This document shows positions 51,909 through 60,901 of a stretch of 64,000 bases of DNA, one piece after another (the stretch's first letter is position 1; each line of letters opens with the position of its first letter). The notes below the pieces were generated by a model, which was not told the DNA's origin, did no database searches, and saw only the letters and a list, made by a program, of their open reading frames with translations. A program made the position numbers and the translations under genes. This DNA is from Betaproteobacteria bacterium (GTDB lineage: Bacteria > Acidobacteriota > Terriglobia > Acidiferrales > UBA7541), in NCBI GenBank assembly GCA_903970165.1, contig CAJCHZ010000054.1, forward strand, positions 124,001-188,000. Direction: 5' to 3'.

Positions 51909-53219
51909 GTGCGAATCGAACGCAAACGGCGAGAGGCAATGGTTGTCTGTGCCATTGTCCTCTCGCTTTTTTGCGCCAATCCTTCCAAAGCCTATTCCGT
52001 GCTGACCCACGAGGCCATCATAGACGCCGCTTGGGACACGCATATACGGTCCGCCCTTCTCAAACGCTTCCCTGAATCAACCCCAGAACAGCTGCGCGAG
52101 GCGCACGCATACGCTTACGGCGGCGCAATTATTCAAGATATGGGGTATTACCCGCACGGGAACAAGTTCTTCAGCGATCTTACACACTACGTGCGCAGCG
52201 GCGATTTCGTGGAAGCGCTGCTCCGGGATTCCCGAGACCTGGACGAGTATGCATTCGCAGTCGGCGCTTTGTCTCACTATGCCGCGGACAATGCAGGCCA
52301 TCGGCTGGCCATCAACGTAGCCGTGCCGCTTCTGTATCCGGAGCTAAGGAAGAAATACGGAAATGTTGTCACCTACGAAGATGATCCTCTCGCTCATGTC
52401 AAAACGGAATTCGGCTTTGACGTCCTCGAAGTCGCAAAAGAGCGCTATGCCCCACAGAGCTATCATGATTTTATCGGCTTCGCCGTCGCGCAACCCCTCT
52501 TGGAGCGCGCGTTTCAGGAGACCTATGGGCTCGAGCTCCGTTTTATTTTTCACGACGAGGACCGCGCGATCGAGTCCTATCGGCACAGTGTCAGCTCGCT
52601 CATTCCGAAGGTGGCGAAGGTCGCCTGGCAATTGAAACAGAACGATATCAGACAAGACATCCCCGGAATGACGCGGCAGAAATTTCTGTATAACTTGTCA
52701 CAAGCAAGCTACGAAAAAGAGTGGGGAAAGAATTATCAGAAGCCCAGTTTTGGAGACAGGTTTCTGGTCATCTTATACAGGTTGGTTCCCAAAGTAGGAC
52801 CCTTGCGAGTCCTGGGGTTTCGTGCACCCACACCGCAAACCGAGAAACTTTTCGAAAACAGCTTTAACATCACGCTAAATCAATACCAGACTTATTTGGC
52901 CAGTTTGAGGCAGGACAAGCTGGATCTCCCCAACGACAATATAGACGTTGGCGAACGGACCGTGCGCGGCGAGTATCGACTGAATGACGCCGCTTACGCG
53001 CAGCTTCTGGAGAAGCTTGCGCAAGAGCAATTTGTTCGCGCTTCCTCGCCTTTGCGCGCCGATCTTTTGCGATTCTTCGAGACGCAGCCCGATTCTCCCA
53101 AATCAAGGCGGAACGAAAAGGCACGGATCAGATTGCAAGAAGATGTAGAGAAGCTGAGGAACGCGATGGCAATTTCCAGCGTCTCGAATCCTGCAGAGGG
53201 CCAGATCAGCTCGCACTGA
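51909..53219 (+). CDS. Secreted zinc-dependent phospholipase C-like protein
   Basis: 436 residues with a Sec signal ending P-S-K-A-Y (about residues 1-28). The alpha-helical phospholipase C/S1-P1 nuclease pattern follows: L-T-H-E-A-I-I-D-A-A-W, D-L-T-H-Y-V-R, and G-A-L-S-H-Y-A-A-D-N-A-G-H with several His and Asp that could bind three Zn ions. The C-terminal 200 residues are not recognised. It starts GTG at 51909. Such proteins act on phospholipids or related phosphodiesters outside the cell. It is 27 nt upstream of the choice-of-anchor-D gene, so the two may be expressed together. Confidence 0.82.
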   Translation: MRIERKRREAMVVCAIVLSLFCANPSKAYSVLTHEAIIDAAWDTHIRSALLKRFPESTPEQLREAHAYAYGGAIIQDMGYYPHGNKFFSDLTHYVRSGDFVEALLRDSRDLDEYAFAVGALSHYAADNAGHRLAINVAVPLLYPELRKKYGNVVTYEDDPLAHVKTEFGFDVLEVAKERYAPQSYHDFIGFAVAQPLLERAFQETYGLELRFIFHDEDRAIESYRHSVSSLIPKVAKVAWQLKQNDIRQDIPGMTRQKFLYNLSQASYEKEWGKNYQKPSFGDRFLVILYRLVPKVGPLRVLGFRAPTPQTEKLFENSFNITLNQYQTYLASLRQDKLDLPNDNIDVGERTVRGEYRLNDAAYAQLLEKLAQEQFVRASSPLRADLLRFFETQPDSPKSRRNEKARIRLQEDVEKLRNAMAISSVSNPAEGQISSH

Positions 53220-53246
53220 TGAACTTTGTCGTAAGTGGAGGAACTT

Positions 53247-54047
53247 ATGGAAATGGAACACGCCTTCGAATCTCAGGGAGCAAGAGACATGTGCCGGCGG
53301 CTAGTTCGCCGGATAGTGCTGTTTTCCGTCGCAAACCTTTTGCTGGCAAGTTGCATTCTCGCAAACGAGCCCATGGTTTTGCTCTCTTCGAACGAACTCA
53401 AGTTCCAGGCTCAACCGCAAGGAACAGGAAGCACTCCGCAAGAGGTTCTTCTCACCAATAACGGTGGGGCCGAATTGGTTATCACCTCCATTATGATCGG
53501 TGGAGAGAATGCCGCCGAGTTCACGGAAACGCATACTTGTCCTGCCGCTCCCGCCACTCTGGCTGCGGGTGCCCATTGTGGCATCCTGGTGGTTTTCAAG
53601 CCCAAAGCGGACGGGGATTTGTCCGCGACCTTGACCATTTCCGATAATGCCTCCGGAAGTCCGCATAGCGTCAGCCTCACAGGACATTCCGGCGCGCCCG
53701 CGCCGACGGTAGCGCTTTCTCCCGCCACGCTCGCGTTCGGGAGTCATGCCGTTGGATCTTCCAGTCAGGTCCAGTTGATCGTACTCAGCAACACGGGAAG
53801 CGCAACGCTAAACATAAACTCCGCTATCAATATTACTGGGCCAGGAGCGGCTGAATTCCACCTACAGAAAATCAGCTCCGCATGTCCCGAGGGCACCGGT
53901 CAACTGGCGCCCAATGCGAGCTGTTCCATCGGAGTTATGTTCGTTCCAGTCAGCACGGGGCCCAAGACCGCGCAAATCATTATCGTAGACGATGCAGCAG
54001 GAAGTCCCCAGACGGTGGCCCTCAGCGGCGCGGGAACCGGTACCTAA
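53247..54047 (+). CDS. Secreted choice-of-anchor D (ASH-like) repeat protein
   Basis: 266 residues. A signal segment near residues 20-40 (L-L-L-A-S-C-I-L-A-N) may be a lipobox. Two beta-sandwich repeats follow: L-L-T-N-N-G-G-A-E-L-V-I-T-S-I-M-I, with D-N-A-S-G-S-P-H-S-V-S-L-T-G ending the first, and a second ending V-A-L-S-G-A-G. This is the abnormal-spindle-like/choice-of-anchor-D type common in Acidobacteriota surface proteins. GGAGG lies 5 nt before the ATG at 53247; the GTG at 53235 is less likely. Probably an adhesion or scaffold protein. Confidence 0.84.
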   Translation: MEMEHAFESQGARDMCRRLVRRIVLFSVANLLLASCILANEPMVLLSSNELKFQAQPQGTGSTPQEVLLTNNGGAELVITSIMIGGENAAEFTETHTCPAAPATLAAGAHCGILVVFKPKADGDLSATLTISDNASGSPHSVSLTGHSGAPAPTVALSPATLAFGSHAVGSSSQVQLIVLSNTGSATLNINSAINITGPGAAEFHLQKISSACPEGTGQLAPNASCSIGVMFVPVSTGPKTAQIIIVDDAAGSPQTVALSGAGTGT

Positions 54048-54272
54048 GTCCAATATCCCGCGTTCGAATGATATTGAGCCGATGCATTCGTCACCGCAAC
54101 TTCGCCGCTTATCTTTTGCTTCCCAAAGTTTCTAAAGCAAATTGGCAGACACTCTACACCGATTACCGGATGGCTCCGCAAACGACCTCCCCCTATGCTC
54201 TCCATCGTCCAAGTCGTTGTCTGATTTAGTCCAAGTACTGGTCGGATGACTTGAGAAAACAAGGAGGAGAGT

Positions 54273-54431
54273 ATGGATTTGCTTTGGACCGTCGCCGTGA
54301 TTCTTTTGATTTTGTGGCTCTTGGGCCTGGTGACTTCCTACACCGTGGGAGGGTTCATCCATATTCTTTTGGTCCTGGCGATCATCGTCATCTTGATCCG
54401 CGTCATCCAGGGACGCAGGCCGATTGTATAG
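54273..54431 (+). CDS. lmo0937-type small membrane protein
   Basis: 52 residues: M-D-L-L-W-T-V-A-V-I-L-L, W-L-L-G-L-V-T-S-Y-T-V-G-G-F-I-H, and ends I-Q-G-R-R-P. This matches the lmo0937 family of two-helix membrane proteins (G-G-x-I-H-x-L-L is diagnostic). AAGGAGGAG lies 3 nt before the ATG. Too short to be obvious from length alone but well supported. Confidence 0.85.
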   Translation: MDLLWTVAVILLILWLLGLVTSYTVGGFIHILLVLAIIVILIRVIQGRRPIV

Positions 54432-54538
54432 ACAAGACAAACAAAGACCGAGCAAGGGCGCGTATGTCTCGGCGCTCGGGTTGCTTCGAGCTTATGGGTT
54501 AGCGAACGGTTGTATATCTGAGATCGGTAGGAGAAAAA

Positions 54539-54739
54539 ATGAAAAAAGCCAAAATAGCGACCAGACGGAATACTCTACGGATCCGAGCGAGACGCCGGCC
54601 AGCAAGAAAAGAAGAAACACTCCTGGCAAGCGTAGCTGAATCCATCGGCTCAACCCTAGGCGTAATTGCTGCCAAGGCCGGAGCTGCGAGAAATGCTCTG
54701 CGAACTCGTAAACCGCGCCAAAAGAGCCGCCGAAAATAG
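54539..54739 (+). CDS. Small very basic protein, unknown function
   Basis: 66 residues, about a third Arg/Lys. A central hydrophobic-amphipathic helix (S-V-A-E-S-I-G-S-T-L-G-V-I-A-A-K-A-G) lies between basic ends (R-I-R-A-R-R-R-P-A-R-K and K-P-R-Q-K-S-R-R-K). TAGGAG lies 5 nt before the ATG. It could bind nucleic acid or membranes. No family recognised. Confidence 0.55.
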   Translation: MKKAKIATRRNTLRIRARRRPARKEETLLASVAESIGSTLGVIAAKAGAARNALRTRKPRQKSRRK

Positions 54740-54791
54740 CCAGCGTTTTGCCAAGAATCGCCGCGTCCGATTCGCTCGAACGTTCGAGAAG

Positions 54792-55446
54792 TCAGATCAC
54801 GAGCGTGGCGAGACCCGTGGCCACGAGCGCGGCTGCCCATACCAAGTCAAAGTTGACCCACGCCTTACGAAGAAGCGCGAGGCCGACCTTACGATACACC
54901 ACCCAAGCTATCACCGCTGTGACCGCAAGATAAGAAGCCGTATGGACCCCGGTCGCAAGGCATCCCGGCCAGGGGACTGTTGGTCGAGACCATATGATTA
55001 CGACCCGCCATGCGTCCCTCCGCTTGGGCGGTGTTGCTGCCGAGCAGCACGGGCACTACCATCAGACCGGCGCCGTGCGCAGAAGCCATCAAAAACGACC
55101 AGACGGTCAGGTCTCGGAAACCTACCTGCATACGAACCCATCGCGGGTGCCGATGCTGCACCAAGCAGTAAATTCCGAGGCTTATTAAGAGCGCAGCCAC
55201 GCAGTAGCGGATAGCTATGAGCGGCAGCGTCACGCCGAGAAGCGCGGCGATCAGCACCACGCTGCCGATGGCCAGCGCGTGGCCAAGCGCAATGGGAACG
55301 AGCGATCTCGCCACTGCCGTCCCATTTTGCTCTTGTATCCCCAGCGCCACCGCGAAAAGCCGCCCCGTCCCGGGATTAAGTCCGTGGTAGGCGCCGAGGA
55401 CCGGCATCAACCACAGCACGGTCCAGGTCATGCCCGCAGGTGTCAT
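54792..55446 (-). pseudogene. Frameshifted membrane protein gene coupled to SBP56
   Basis: The ATG at 55446 overlaps the SBP56 stop (ATGA). The frame encodes several hydrophobic helices (M-T-P-A-G-M-T-W-T-V-L-W-L-M-P, H-G-L-N-P-G-T-G-R-L-F-A, G-H-A-L-A-I-G-S-V-V-L). Near 54950-54990 the reading shifts by one base: the original frame runs on to a meaningless tail ending at 54889. A second frame continues A-T-G-V-H-T-A-S-Y-L-A-V-T-A and ends V-A-T-G-L-A-T-L-V-I with a stop at 54792. The intact protein would have about 218 residues. A partner of SBP56 of unknown function. The single-base shift may be real decay or a sequencing error. Confidence 0.75.
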
Positions 55447-56640
55447 TGCGCGTCCGAGTAGCAATACGAGTCCGAGGAAGCATCGCCCCCTTCTAGCCGC
55501 ACCTGATGCGCGCAAGCCGTCAAACTCGACGAAGAACTTCTCATCAAGCTTCATCCCGGCCTCGGGATTGGTGTCGATCTTCACCATCCAACTCTTCACC
55601 CCGTCAGGGTAGAACTGTTCGTCCCACGGAGAATAAAGCGAGTTAGTGAAGTAGACCCGCTTGCCGTCGCGGCTGATCTCGACCATCTGCGGACCGCCGT
55701 TGAGAGCCAGCTGGGGTTTCTTGGGGTGAGGCGCTCGGCGCACGATGCCACCGAGGTGGATCGATCCCGTCTTCTTCGGGTTGGTGGGATCCGAGACGTC
55801 ATACTGAATGAACTCACCAGTCCCCCAGCACGAGACATAGAGGAAGCGGTCGTCGAGCGAGAGATTGATGTCAGACACCAAAGGCCGCACTGCCTTCAGG
55901 CCTCTCAGCAGCGGCGGCAGCTTTTCCGGATCGGCCGGCTCGGCGGGAATTTCGATCACCTTGCGGACTGCCATTTGCCGTTCTTGCCGCTATCGTCGCG
56001 GTGCCACATCCAAACCGACGACGACAGGTCTTTCAGGGAGACGACCACGCCGGCGAATCCGAACGTCTTTTTTGGGATCGTGCGCGGGCCGAAGCTCCAG
56101 CACCATTTGTTGCTCCGCGCCCAAGTCAATTTCCTGCAAGTGACGCCGCTTGTCCAGGTCCCAGATGTGCAGCGTGTGGCCATATTTTCCGCCGAGTAGC
56201 AACTCCGGGTTGAGGCCGTCCTTGACCATATTCGGTGTGCCCCATTCGGAGCTGATCAATGTGTCGTGCCCAAGGTGCCGCCAGAAATCGTGCGCCAAAT
56301 TTTGTGGGCCGCGCTCCTTCTCCCATTGGCTCTTGAGCTCAAACGTGTCAGCATCCATCAGGGAGATGCCGCCTGGACCATCGCCATTGGCCGACCCAAG
56401 TGCGCTGCCATAAATGCCGTCAGGGCCACAGTGGATAGTGTGCGGCGATGTGTACCCAGTCTTCTTGATGAACTCTTCCGGCTCGATCACTTTCACGATC
56501 CTGGGATGCTTAGGATTCGCTTTCGTATCCAGGATGTGAATTCGAGATGACCCGATGCCCGGAACGATCAGGTAACGACGTTCCATATGCGGATGCGGAT
56601 TCGGCGGGCACAAGCACGCACTGCACGCGTTCCAGCCGCT
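55443..56640 (-). pseudogene. Selenium-binding protein SBP56/methanethiol oxidase-like, 5'-truncated and frameshifted
   Basis: Homology starts mid-protein at G-W-N-A-C-S-A-C-L-C and H-P-H-M-E-R-R-Y-L-I-V-P-G; about 70-80 N-terminal residues and any start codon are missing. The reading then changes frame three times. (1) In an A6 run near 56068, where five would keep frame (D-P-K-K then F-G-F-A-G-V-V-V). (2) At G-K-W-Q / V-R-K-V-I-E-I-P near 55970, one base missing. (3) Near 55508, before H-Q-V-R-L-E-G-G-D-A-S-S-D-S-Y-C-Y. S-C-W-G-T-G-E, G-G-P-Q-M-V-E-I and F-Y-P-D-G-V are family motifs. The intact enzyme oxidises methanethiol in several bacteria. Not functional as read. Confidence 0.85.
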
Positions 56641-56675
56641 CGAACGCGTTCTGCCAATTTTCTGGTTTCCCAGAT

Positions 56676-56716
56676 AAAAAAATCGCGCCGTGAAAGCTAG
56701 AAGCCTTCACGGCGCG
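56676..56716 (-). terminator. Strong rho-independent terminator
   Basis: On the minus strand an 11-bp perfect stem (CGCGCCGTGAA with TTCACGGCGCG), an 11-nt loop, one A, and then seven U residues. It lies 23 nt past the stop of the YXWGXW gene (56740) and about 36 nt upstream of the first SBP56-like codon, so the SBP56 remnant is not in the same transcript. Confidence 0.9.
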
Positions 56717-56739
56717 AACGTGCTGATCTGTTACGTCCT

Positions 56740-57877
56740 TCAATGTGGCCGTGCAGGCGCAGCAGGGCGCGGTGCTGCCGCCGGCGGAGCCTGCCTTTGT
56801 TGTAGTTGCTGTTGTTGCTGCGTGTGTTTTTGTTGCAGCTGCTGAGTTTGTTGCTGGTGTTTCTGCTCCAGCTGCTGTTGTGCTTTATCATCGGCGTTTT
56901 TTGCTTGCCGGGCGTGGTCCCGGTCCTGTTTCTGCTGGAGCTTCTGCCGTTCCTGGTCCTGCTTCTGCTGAAGCTTGTCCTGCTGTTTTTGGTATTTCTT
57001 GTCCAAATCAGGATTCCCGGTATTCGGAGCTGCAGGGCGTTCCGCTGGTGGAAGATCCTTGGGATGAATTGGAGTGGCTGGCCGGGCCGCGCCGTTGTCT
57101 GCGGTACGCGCTGCGCCGTTACCATTGCCATTGGCTTCGCGATTGGCGGTAGCGTTATACGGAGTGCCCTCTTTTGCGGCTACGGCCGCGTGATCGGTGA
57201 ACGCGCCCGGTTTTGGAGTTGCGGCGATAGGCGGCTTACCGTGGTTTACGGAAGCGCGCAGCTGCTGGTTGGAGCGAGCAGCCTGAATGTGTTCGGTCTG
57301 AGCGGCGACTGGTGGAATATGTCTCTCATTGGCAGCAGCCTGTTCTTGAGCGGTCGGGCGAGCGTTGATCCCGCCGTTGCCTCCGTTGAAGCTGACGCGG
57401 GTCTCGGTAACGTTCTCCACCTTGGTGTCGTACACGTTGTGAATGATATTGACGTTGATGTTGGCTACGGCGCGATTATAAAAAAAGTGTCCGTGGTCCC
57501 AACGTCCGCCGTCAAAACCATGGCCGAAGTAGCCGAATCCGTAGTTGATACCGCCGTAGAATCCGATTGTCGGACCCCAATATCCGTCATAGAAAACGAA
57601 GGACGAGCCTTCCCAGCCCCAATAAGCGGGAGTCCAGAAAAAGCCAACTTCCGGCGCCTCCACCCATGTTCCCGGAACCCAATAATAATCATCATCCCAG
57701 GCCCAATATCCAGGGGTCCAAATGTAACCATCCCCGGGACAAATAGGCTGTTCGTAAACGGGCAGTTCTGGGGGGGGCAATCGTGACGGATATACGTACT
57801 TGTGCGAAGGATGCCGCCGAAAAAGCCAGCATCATCAAAGCGAGTAAGAACGAACGAACGCTGATCATCGTGCGCAT
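56740..57877 (-). CDS. Secreted YXWGXW-type repeat protein with Gln-rich tail, frameshifted at a C8 tract
   Basis: The ATG at 57877 (AGAGGA upstream) starts a signal peptide M-R-T-M-I-S-V-R-S, ending S-F-A-Q. After V-R-I-S-V-T-I-A-P-P the frame is lost in a run of eight C (plus-strand G at 57770-57777). In the next frame the sequence goes on E-L-P-V-Y-E-Q-P with several tandem G-Y-W/W-G repeats (Y-I-W-T-P-G-Y-W-A-W; A-Y-W-G-W-E; G-Y-W-G-P), then a long Q/K/A-rich tail (K-Q-Q-D-K-L-Q-Q-K-Q). With six or nine C the gene is one intact protein of about 379 residues. Likely a secreted structural envelope protein. The tract is either a phase-variable switch or a sequencing error. Confidence 0.8.
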
Positions 57878-58346
57878 TGTGGTTCCTCTTGCCGGATCAT
57901 CCTTTGCTTAGCCCGTCCCGGTTGCTGCGGGTTGCGCGGGATGTAAAGGCATTATTTTGATCCAACCTAGCCGAAAGATACGGCACCCCTGTTTTTTAGC
58001 CCATACGAGGCCTGCTGTATTACCACGCGGGAAATGTCCTATCCTGCGGATGCTGCAGTTGCGATTGGATTTTAGGACGTCACGTCCTATTCCTTGTTAG
58101 CCCTTGCCGAAGAGAATAGAGAGATTCAATCGGGTTCCTACTGGTTTGACCGGATAGCTTAGTTAGCGCACGTCAATATATTTTCGATTGGGGAATACAT
58201 CCGCCAGGTCGACGTGGCGTCACGAATTCATACTTAAGATGATCCCATCGGAGTTTGTTTCTGAAGCGCGTGGCTTCTAGTTGCAAGCCGGCGTTCCGGT
58301 TCACTGAGGAGCACCGAAGCGAAGAGCACAAACAAGGAGGACTCAA
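57878..58346. other. Divergent intergenic region with palindromes
   Basis: This 469-bp region lies between the leftward YXWGXW gene and the rightward ferritin-like gene. No gene is supported. It contains a perfect 17-bp palindrome (58073-58089) and a related half-site (58029-58044), both listed separately or in the findings. Confidence 0.45.
58073..58089. promoter_or_regulatory. Perfect 17-bp palindrome (operator-like)
   Basis: TAGGACGT, one C, ACGTCCTA: perfect dyad symmetry, with GTCCTAT repeated 40 bp upstream in GGGAAATGTCCTATCC (58029-58044). It lies 257 nt before the ferritin-like ATG and about 196 nt upstream of the YXWGXW ATG. Resembles GGGAC-n4-GTCCC-type sites bound by NarL/DosR-like regulators, but the match is partial and the regulator is not known. 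Confidence 0.5.
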
Positions 58347-58832
58347 ATGAAGGCTGTCGCAGAGGCGAAGGATTCGAAAAGCGTATCAAGAGAAGAGCTG
58401 GTGGGTCTGTTGAACGAAGATTTGTCGCGCGAATATCAGGCGATCATTTCTTACGTTGTTTATTCGCAAGTCCTCAAAGGCGCAGAGTATATGAACATCG
58501 CTGGCGAACTGGAGAAACACGCCGCAGAAGAACTCAGTCACGCGCTCATTATCTCCAATCAAATCGACTACCTCGGGGGCATGCCGGCCGTTGCGCCTAA
58601 AAACGTCCGCACTTCCGAGAAGGCGAAAGAGATGCTGAAGTTCGACCTCGAAAACGAGACGGAAACCATTCGAAATTACCGTGAACGCGTGAAACAGTGC
58701 GAAGAATTAGGCGAATACGCGATGGCCGAGCACATTCGAGAGATTCTCAAGGACGAACAGGACCATCTGATTGCGCTGGCGACGGCGCTTGGAGAAGACG
58801 CTCCAGCGATTAAAGGTAGCGGGACGAAATGA
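58347..58832 (+). CDS. Ferritin-like (bacterioferritin/DPS superfamily) protein
   Basis: 161 residues forming a four-helix bundle. L-S-R-E-Y-Q-A-I-I-S-Y-V, then H-A-A-E-E-L-S-H-A, and later L-E-N-E-T-E-T-I-R-N-Y and D-E-Q-D-H-L contain the Glu/His pattern of a di-iron site (E-Y, E-x-x-H and E-x-x-H/D-x-x-H-like pairs). It probably stores or oxidises iron in stress. AAGGAGG lies 6 nt before the ATG. Heme-binding Met is not identified, so it is not certain to be a heme bacterioferritin. Confidence 0.85.
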   Translation: MKAVAEAKDSKSVSREELVGLLNEDLSREYQAIISYVVYSQVLKGAEYMNIAGELEKHAAEELSHALIISNQIDYLGGMPAVAPKNVRTSEKAKEMLKFDLENETETIRNYRERVKQCEELGEYAMAEHIREILKDEQDHLIALATALGEDAPAIKGSGTK

Positions 58833-58905
58833 ATCTCCCCAGCCCACCAAGCTGAATGATTTCGTTTGGTAGTTAAGACGGATTGCGTAACCGGGTGCCG
58901 CAAAC

Positions 58906-60822
58906 TTGCCACGCAACGATGCATCGCGAGGTCTCTCTCAGCTTGCCACTCTCATCGCCGCCATAATTGTCGTCGCTACATTGTATTTTGCGCGGATAGT
59001 TTTCGTACCCTTTGCCCTGGCTGTTTTGTTTGCATTTCTCCTGACTCCGATCGTGCGCTTGCTGGATCGAATTCATCTACCGAGAGCTGTCTCATCGGTC
59101 GTGGTCGTTACCTGTTCGGTGTTTGCTTTGGGTTTGCTCGGGTGGGTTGTGGCGGGCCAGTTGATCGAGGTTGCAGATCAGCTTCCGGGTAATCGGACTA
59201 ACATTAAGCTGAAGATTGAATCCCTGCACGGTTCAAAAAATCAAAGCATCAACAAAGCCGCCGCCGCCGTTAAAGAGATTGGCAACGAATTGGCGGAGTC
59301 AAATCCTTCTTCGGGAGCCCCAGCGAGCCCGATCACACCCAAAGGACTCGCGGCCGGAACCTCCGCAAAGCCAATAGCGGTTGAAATGGTTCCGCCAGCA
59401 AGTAACCCACTCGAATCATTGAACAGTCTGGTTGGCCCCGTCAGCATCTTCGGAATCGTCACAGTCTTTACACTTTTCATGCTCATTCGTAGAGAAGATC
59501 TGCGCAATCGATTCATCCGCCTTTTCGGCCATGCACACCTTAATTTGATGACCCAGGCTCTGGATGATGCCAGCAGCCGCGTGAGCCGCTACTTATTCCT
59601 GCAATTGAGCGTAAACGTTGGTTTTGGCGTTATCGTTGGCATGGGCTTGTACTGTATCGGAGTGCCTCAAGCCCTGTTGTGGGGCGTCGTTGCCGCGCTG
59701 TTGCGATTCCTGCCCTATGTGGGTTCTCTGCTGGCCGCGGTGTTGCCGATTCTTCTTTCGCTGGCAATGTTCGACGGTTGGACCCACACTCTTTTGACGC
59801 TGGCGCTTTATGCCACAACCGAATTGCTCGTGGCTAATCTGGTGGAACCTCTTCTATTTGGAGCGCAGGTCGGATTGTCGTCACTTGCCATTCTGGTCGC
59901 CGCAGTTTTTTGGGCGGTGTTGTGGGGCCCAATCGGCCTGGTTCTCTCCACGCCCCTGACGGTATGCCTCGTCGTAATCGGCCGATATGTCCCGAACCTT
60001 GGTTTTCTCAACATTCTGCTCGGCGATGAACCGGTCTTAGCTCCTGAGTCGCATTTCTATCAGCGGTTGCTCGCGTCAGACCAGCACGAAGCGAAATGGG
60101 TTCTTGAATCCTATTTGCAGGACCATTCCTTGCAACAATTGTACGATTCCGTGGTTATACCTGCGCTGGCGCTTGCGGAACAAGACCGTCACCGCAATAA
60201 TCTGGACGAGACAACCCAGCAGTTTATAACTCTCAGCACCAGGGAACTCATCGAAGAACTGGGCGACAGGGCGATCGAAGGAAATGCCCGGGAATCGCAG
60301 AAGTTAGAGAAAAAGAACGGCGCTGATGAAACTCCAGGGGCCGCCCGGGAGAGTTCACGAGACGTCCCTTCCCCAAGGAGAGTCATTTGCCTTCCCGCCA
60401 GGGACGACGCCGATGAAATCGTGGGAACGATGCTTGCCCAACTTCTGGAACACGCCGGGCATCGGGCGCAATGTCTGCCTACGGGAACAGCTGCGGAGAT
60501 AATTGCCGCTGTCGAACGTGCAGGACCTGAGATCGTTTGCATCTCCGCGCTGCCTCCTTTTGTCATCTCACATGCACGTAACCTCTACAAAAGGTTGCGG
60601 GAGCGTTCTCCGACGTTTAAAATTCTGATCGGGTTTTGGGGCTTTTCGGTGGACACCGCAAGCATAGCGAAGCGCATGCATCTCGCGGAAGATGATCGAA
60701 TCCTGAACAGCCTTGCTGAGGTGATTGCGGAAATGAAAGAAGAAGTGGAAGCACCGGAAAGTCCAGACGGCGGGGATCAAGAATCGCCCACCGTCATCCA
60801 CGACTCCATCGCTAATGCTTAG
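58906..60822 (+). CDS. AI-2E family transporter with extra C-terminal domain
   Basis: 638 residues. The N-terminal 400 residues hold about seven to eight transmembrane helices with the family pattern: V-P-F-A-L-A-V-L-F-A-F-L-L-T-P, later G-V-P-Q-A-L-L-W-G, and L-R-F-L-P-Y-V-G and L-F-G-A-Q-V-G-L-S. The family (YdiK/TqsA-like) exports small molecules or ions. After about residue 490 an extra soluble domain resembles a B12-binding/Rossmann fold: I-V-G-T-M-L-A-Q-L-L-E-H-A-G-H, then I-V-C-I-S-A-L-P-P and I-L-I-G-F-W-G-F. No cobalamin His motif is apparent. The start is TTG at 58906; no better in-frame start. Confidence 0.85.
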   Translation: MPRNDASRGLSQLATLIAAIIVVATLYFARIVFVPFALAVLFAFLLTPIVRLLDRIHLPRAVSSVVVVTCSVFALGLLGWVVAGQLIEVADQLPGNRTNIKLKIESLHGSKNQSINKAAAAVKEIGNELAESNPSSGAPASPITPKGLAAGTSAKPIAVEMVPPASNPLESLNSLVGPVSIFGIVTVFTLFMLIRREDLRNRFIRLFGHAHLNLMTQALDDASSRVSRYLFLQLSVNVGFGVIVGMGLYCIGVPQALLWGVVAALLRFLPYVGSLLAAVLPILLSLAMFDGWTHTLLTLALYATTELLVANLVEPLLFGAQVGLSSLAILVAAVFWAVLWGPIGLVLSTPLTVCLVVIGRYVPNLGFLNILLGDEPVLAPESHFYQRLLASDQHEAKWVLESYLQDHSLQQLYDSVVIPALALAEQDRHRNNLDETTQQFITLSTRELIEELGDRAIEGNARESQKLEKKNGADETPGAARESSRDVPSPRRVICLPARDDADEIVGTMLAQLLEHAGHRAQCLPTGTAAEIIAAVERAGPEIVCISALPPFVISHARNLYKRLRERSPTFKILIGFWGFSVDTASIAKRMHLAEDDRILNSLAEVIAEMKEEVEAPESPDGGDQESPTVIHDSIANA

Positions 60823-60901
60823 TTCTTCGTTATAGAAGCCCAACCAGTAGTAACTTCTTGTCGCTTTGAGGCTGGAACAAATGGAACACACGTGGGCATG
60901 A

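Noticed and set aside
54889-55974. A 361-residue open frame joining SBP56 to a membrane protein as if it were a fusion
   Set aside because: In the alternate frame the true SBP56 ending (H-Q-V-R-L-E-G-G-D) and its stop are present, and the membrane protein has its own ATG overlapping that stop. The fusion arises from a one-base loss.
56806-57786. Long plus-strand open frame of 326 residues over the YXWGXW gene
   Set aside because: It is the antisense of the Gln/Lys-rich tail and repeats. It is Leu/Val-rich without structure, and the minus frame has signal peptide, repeats and terminator.
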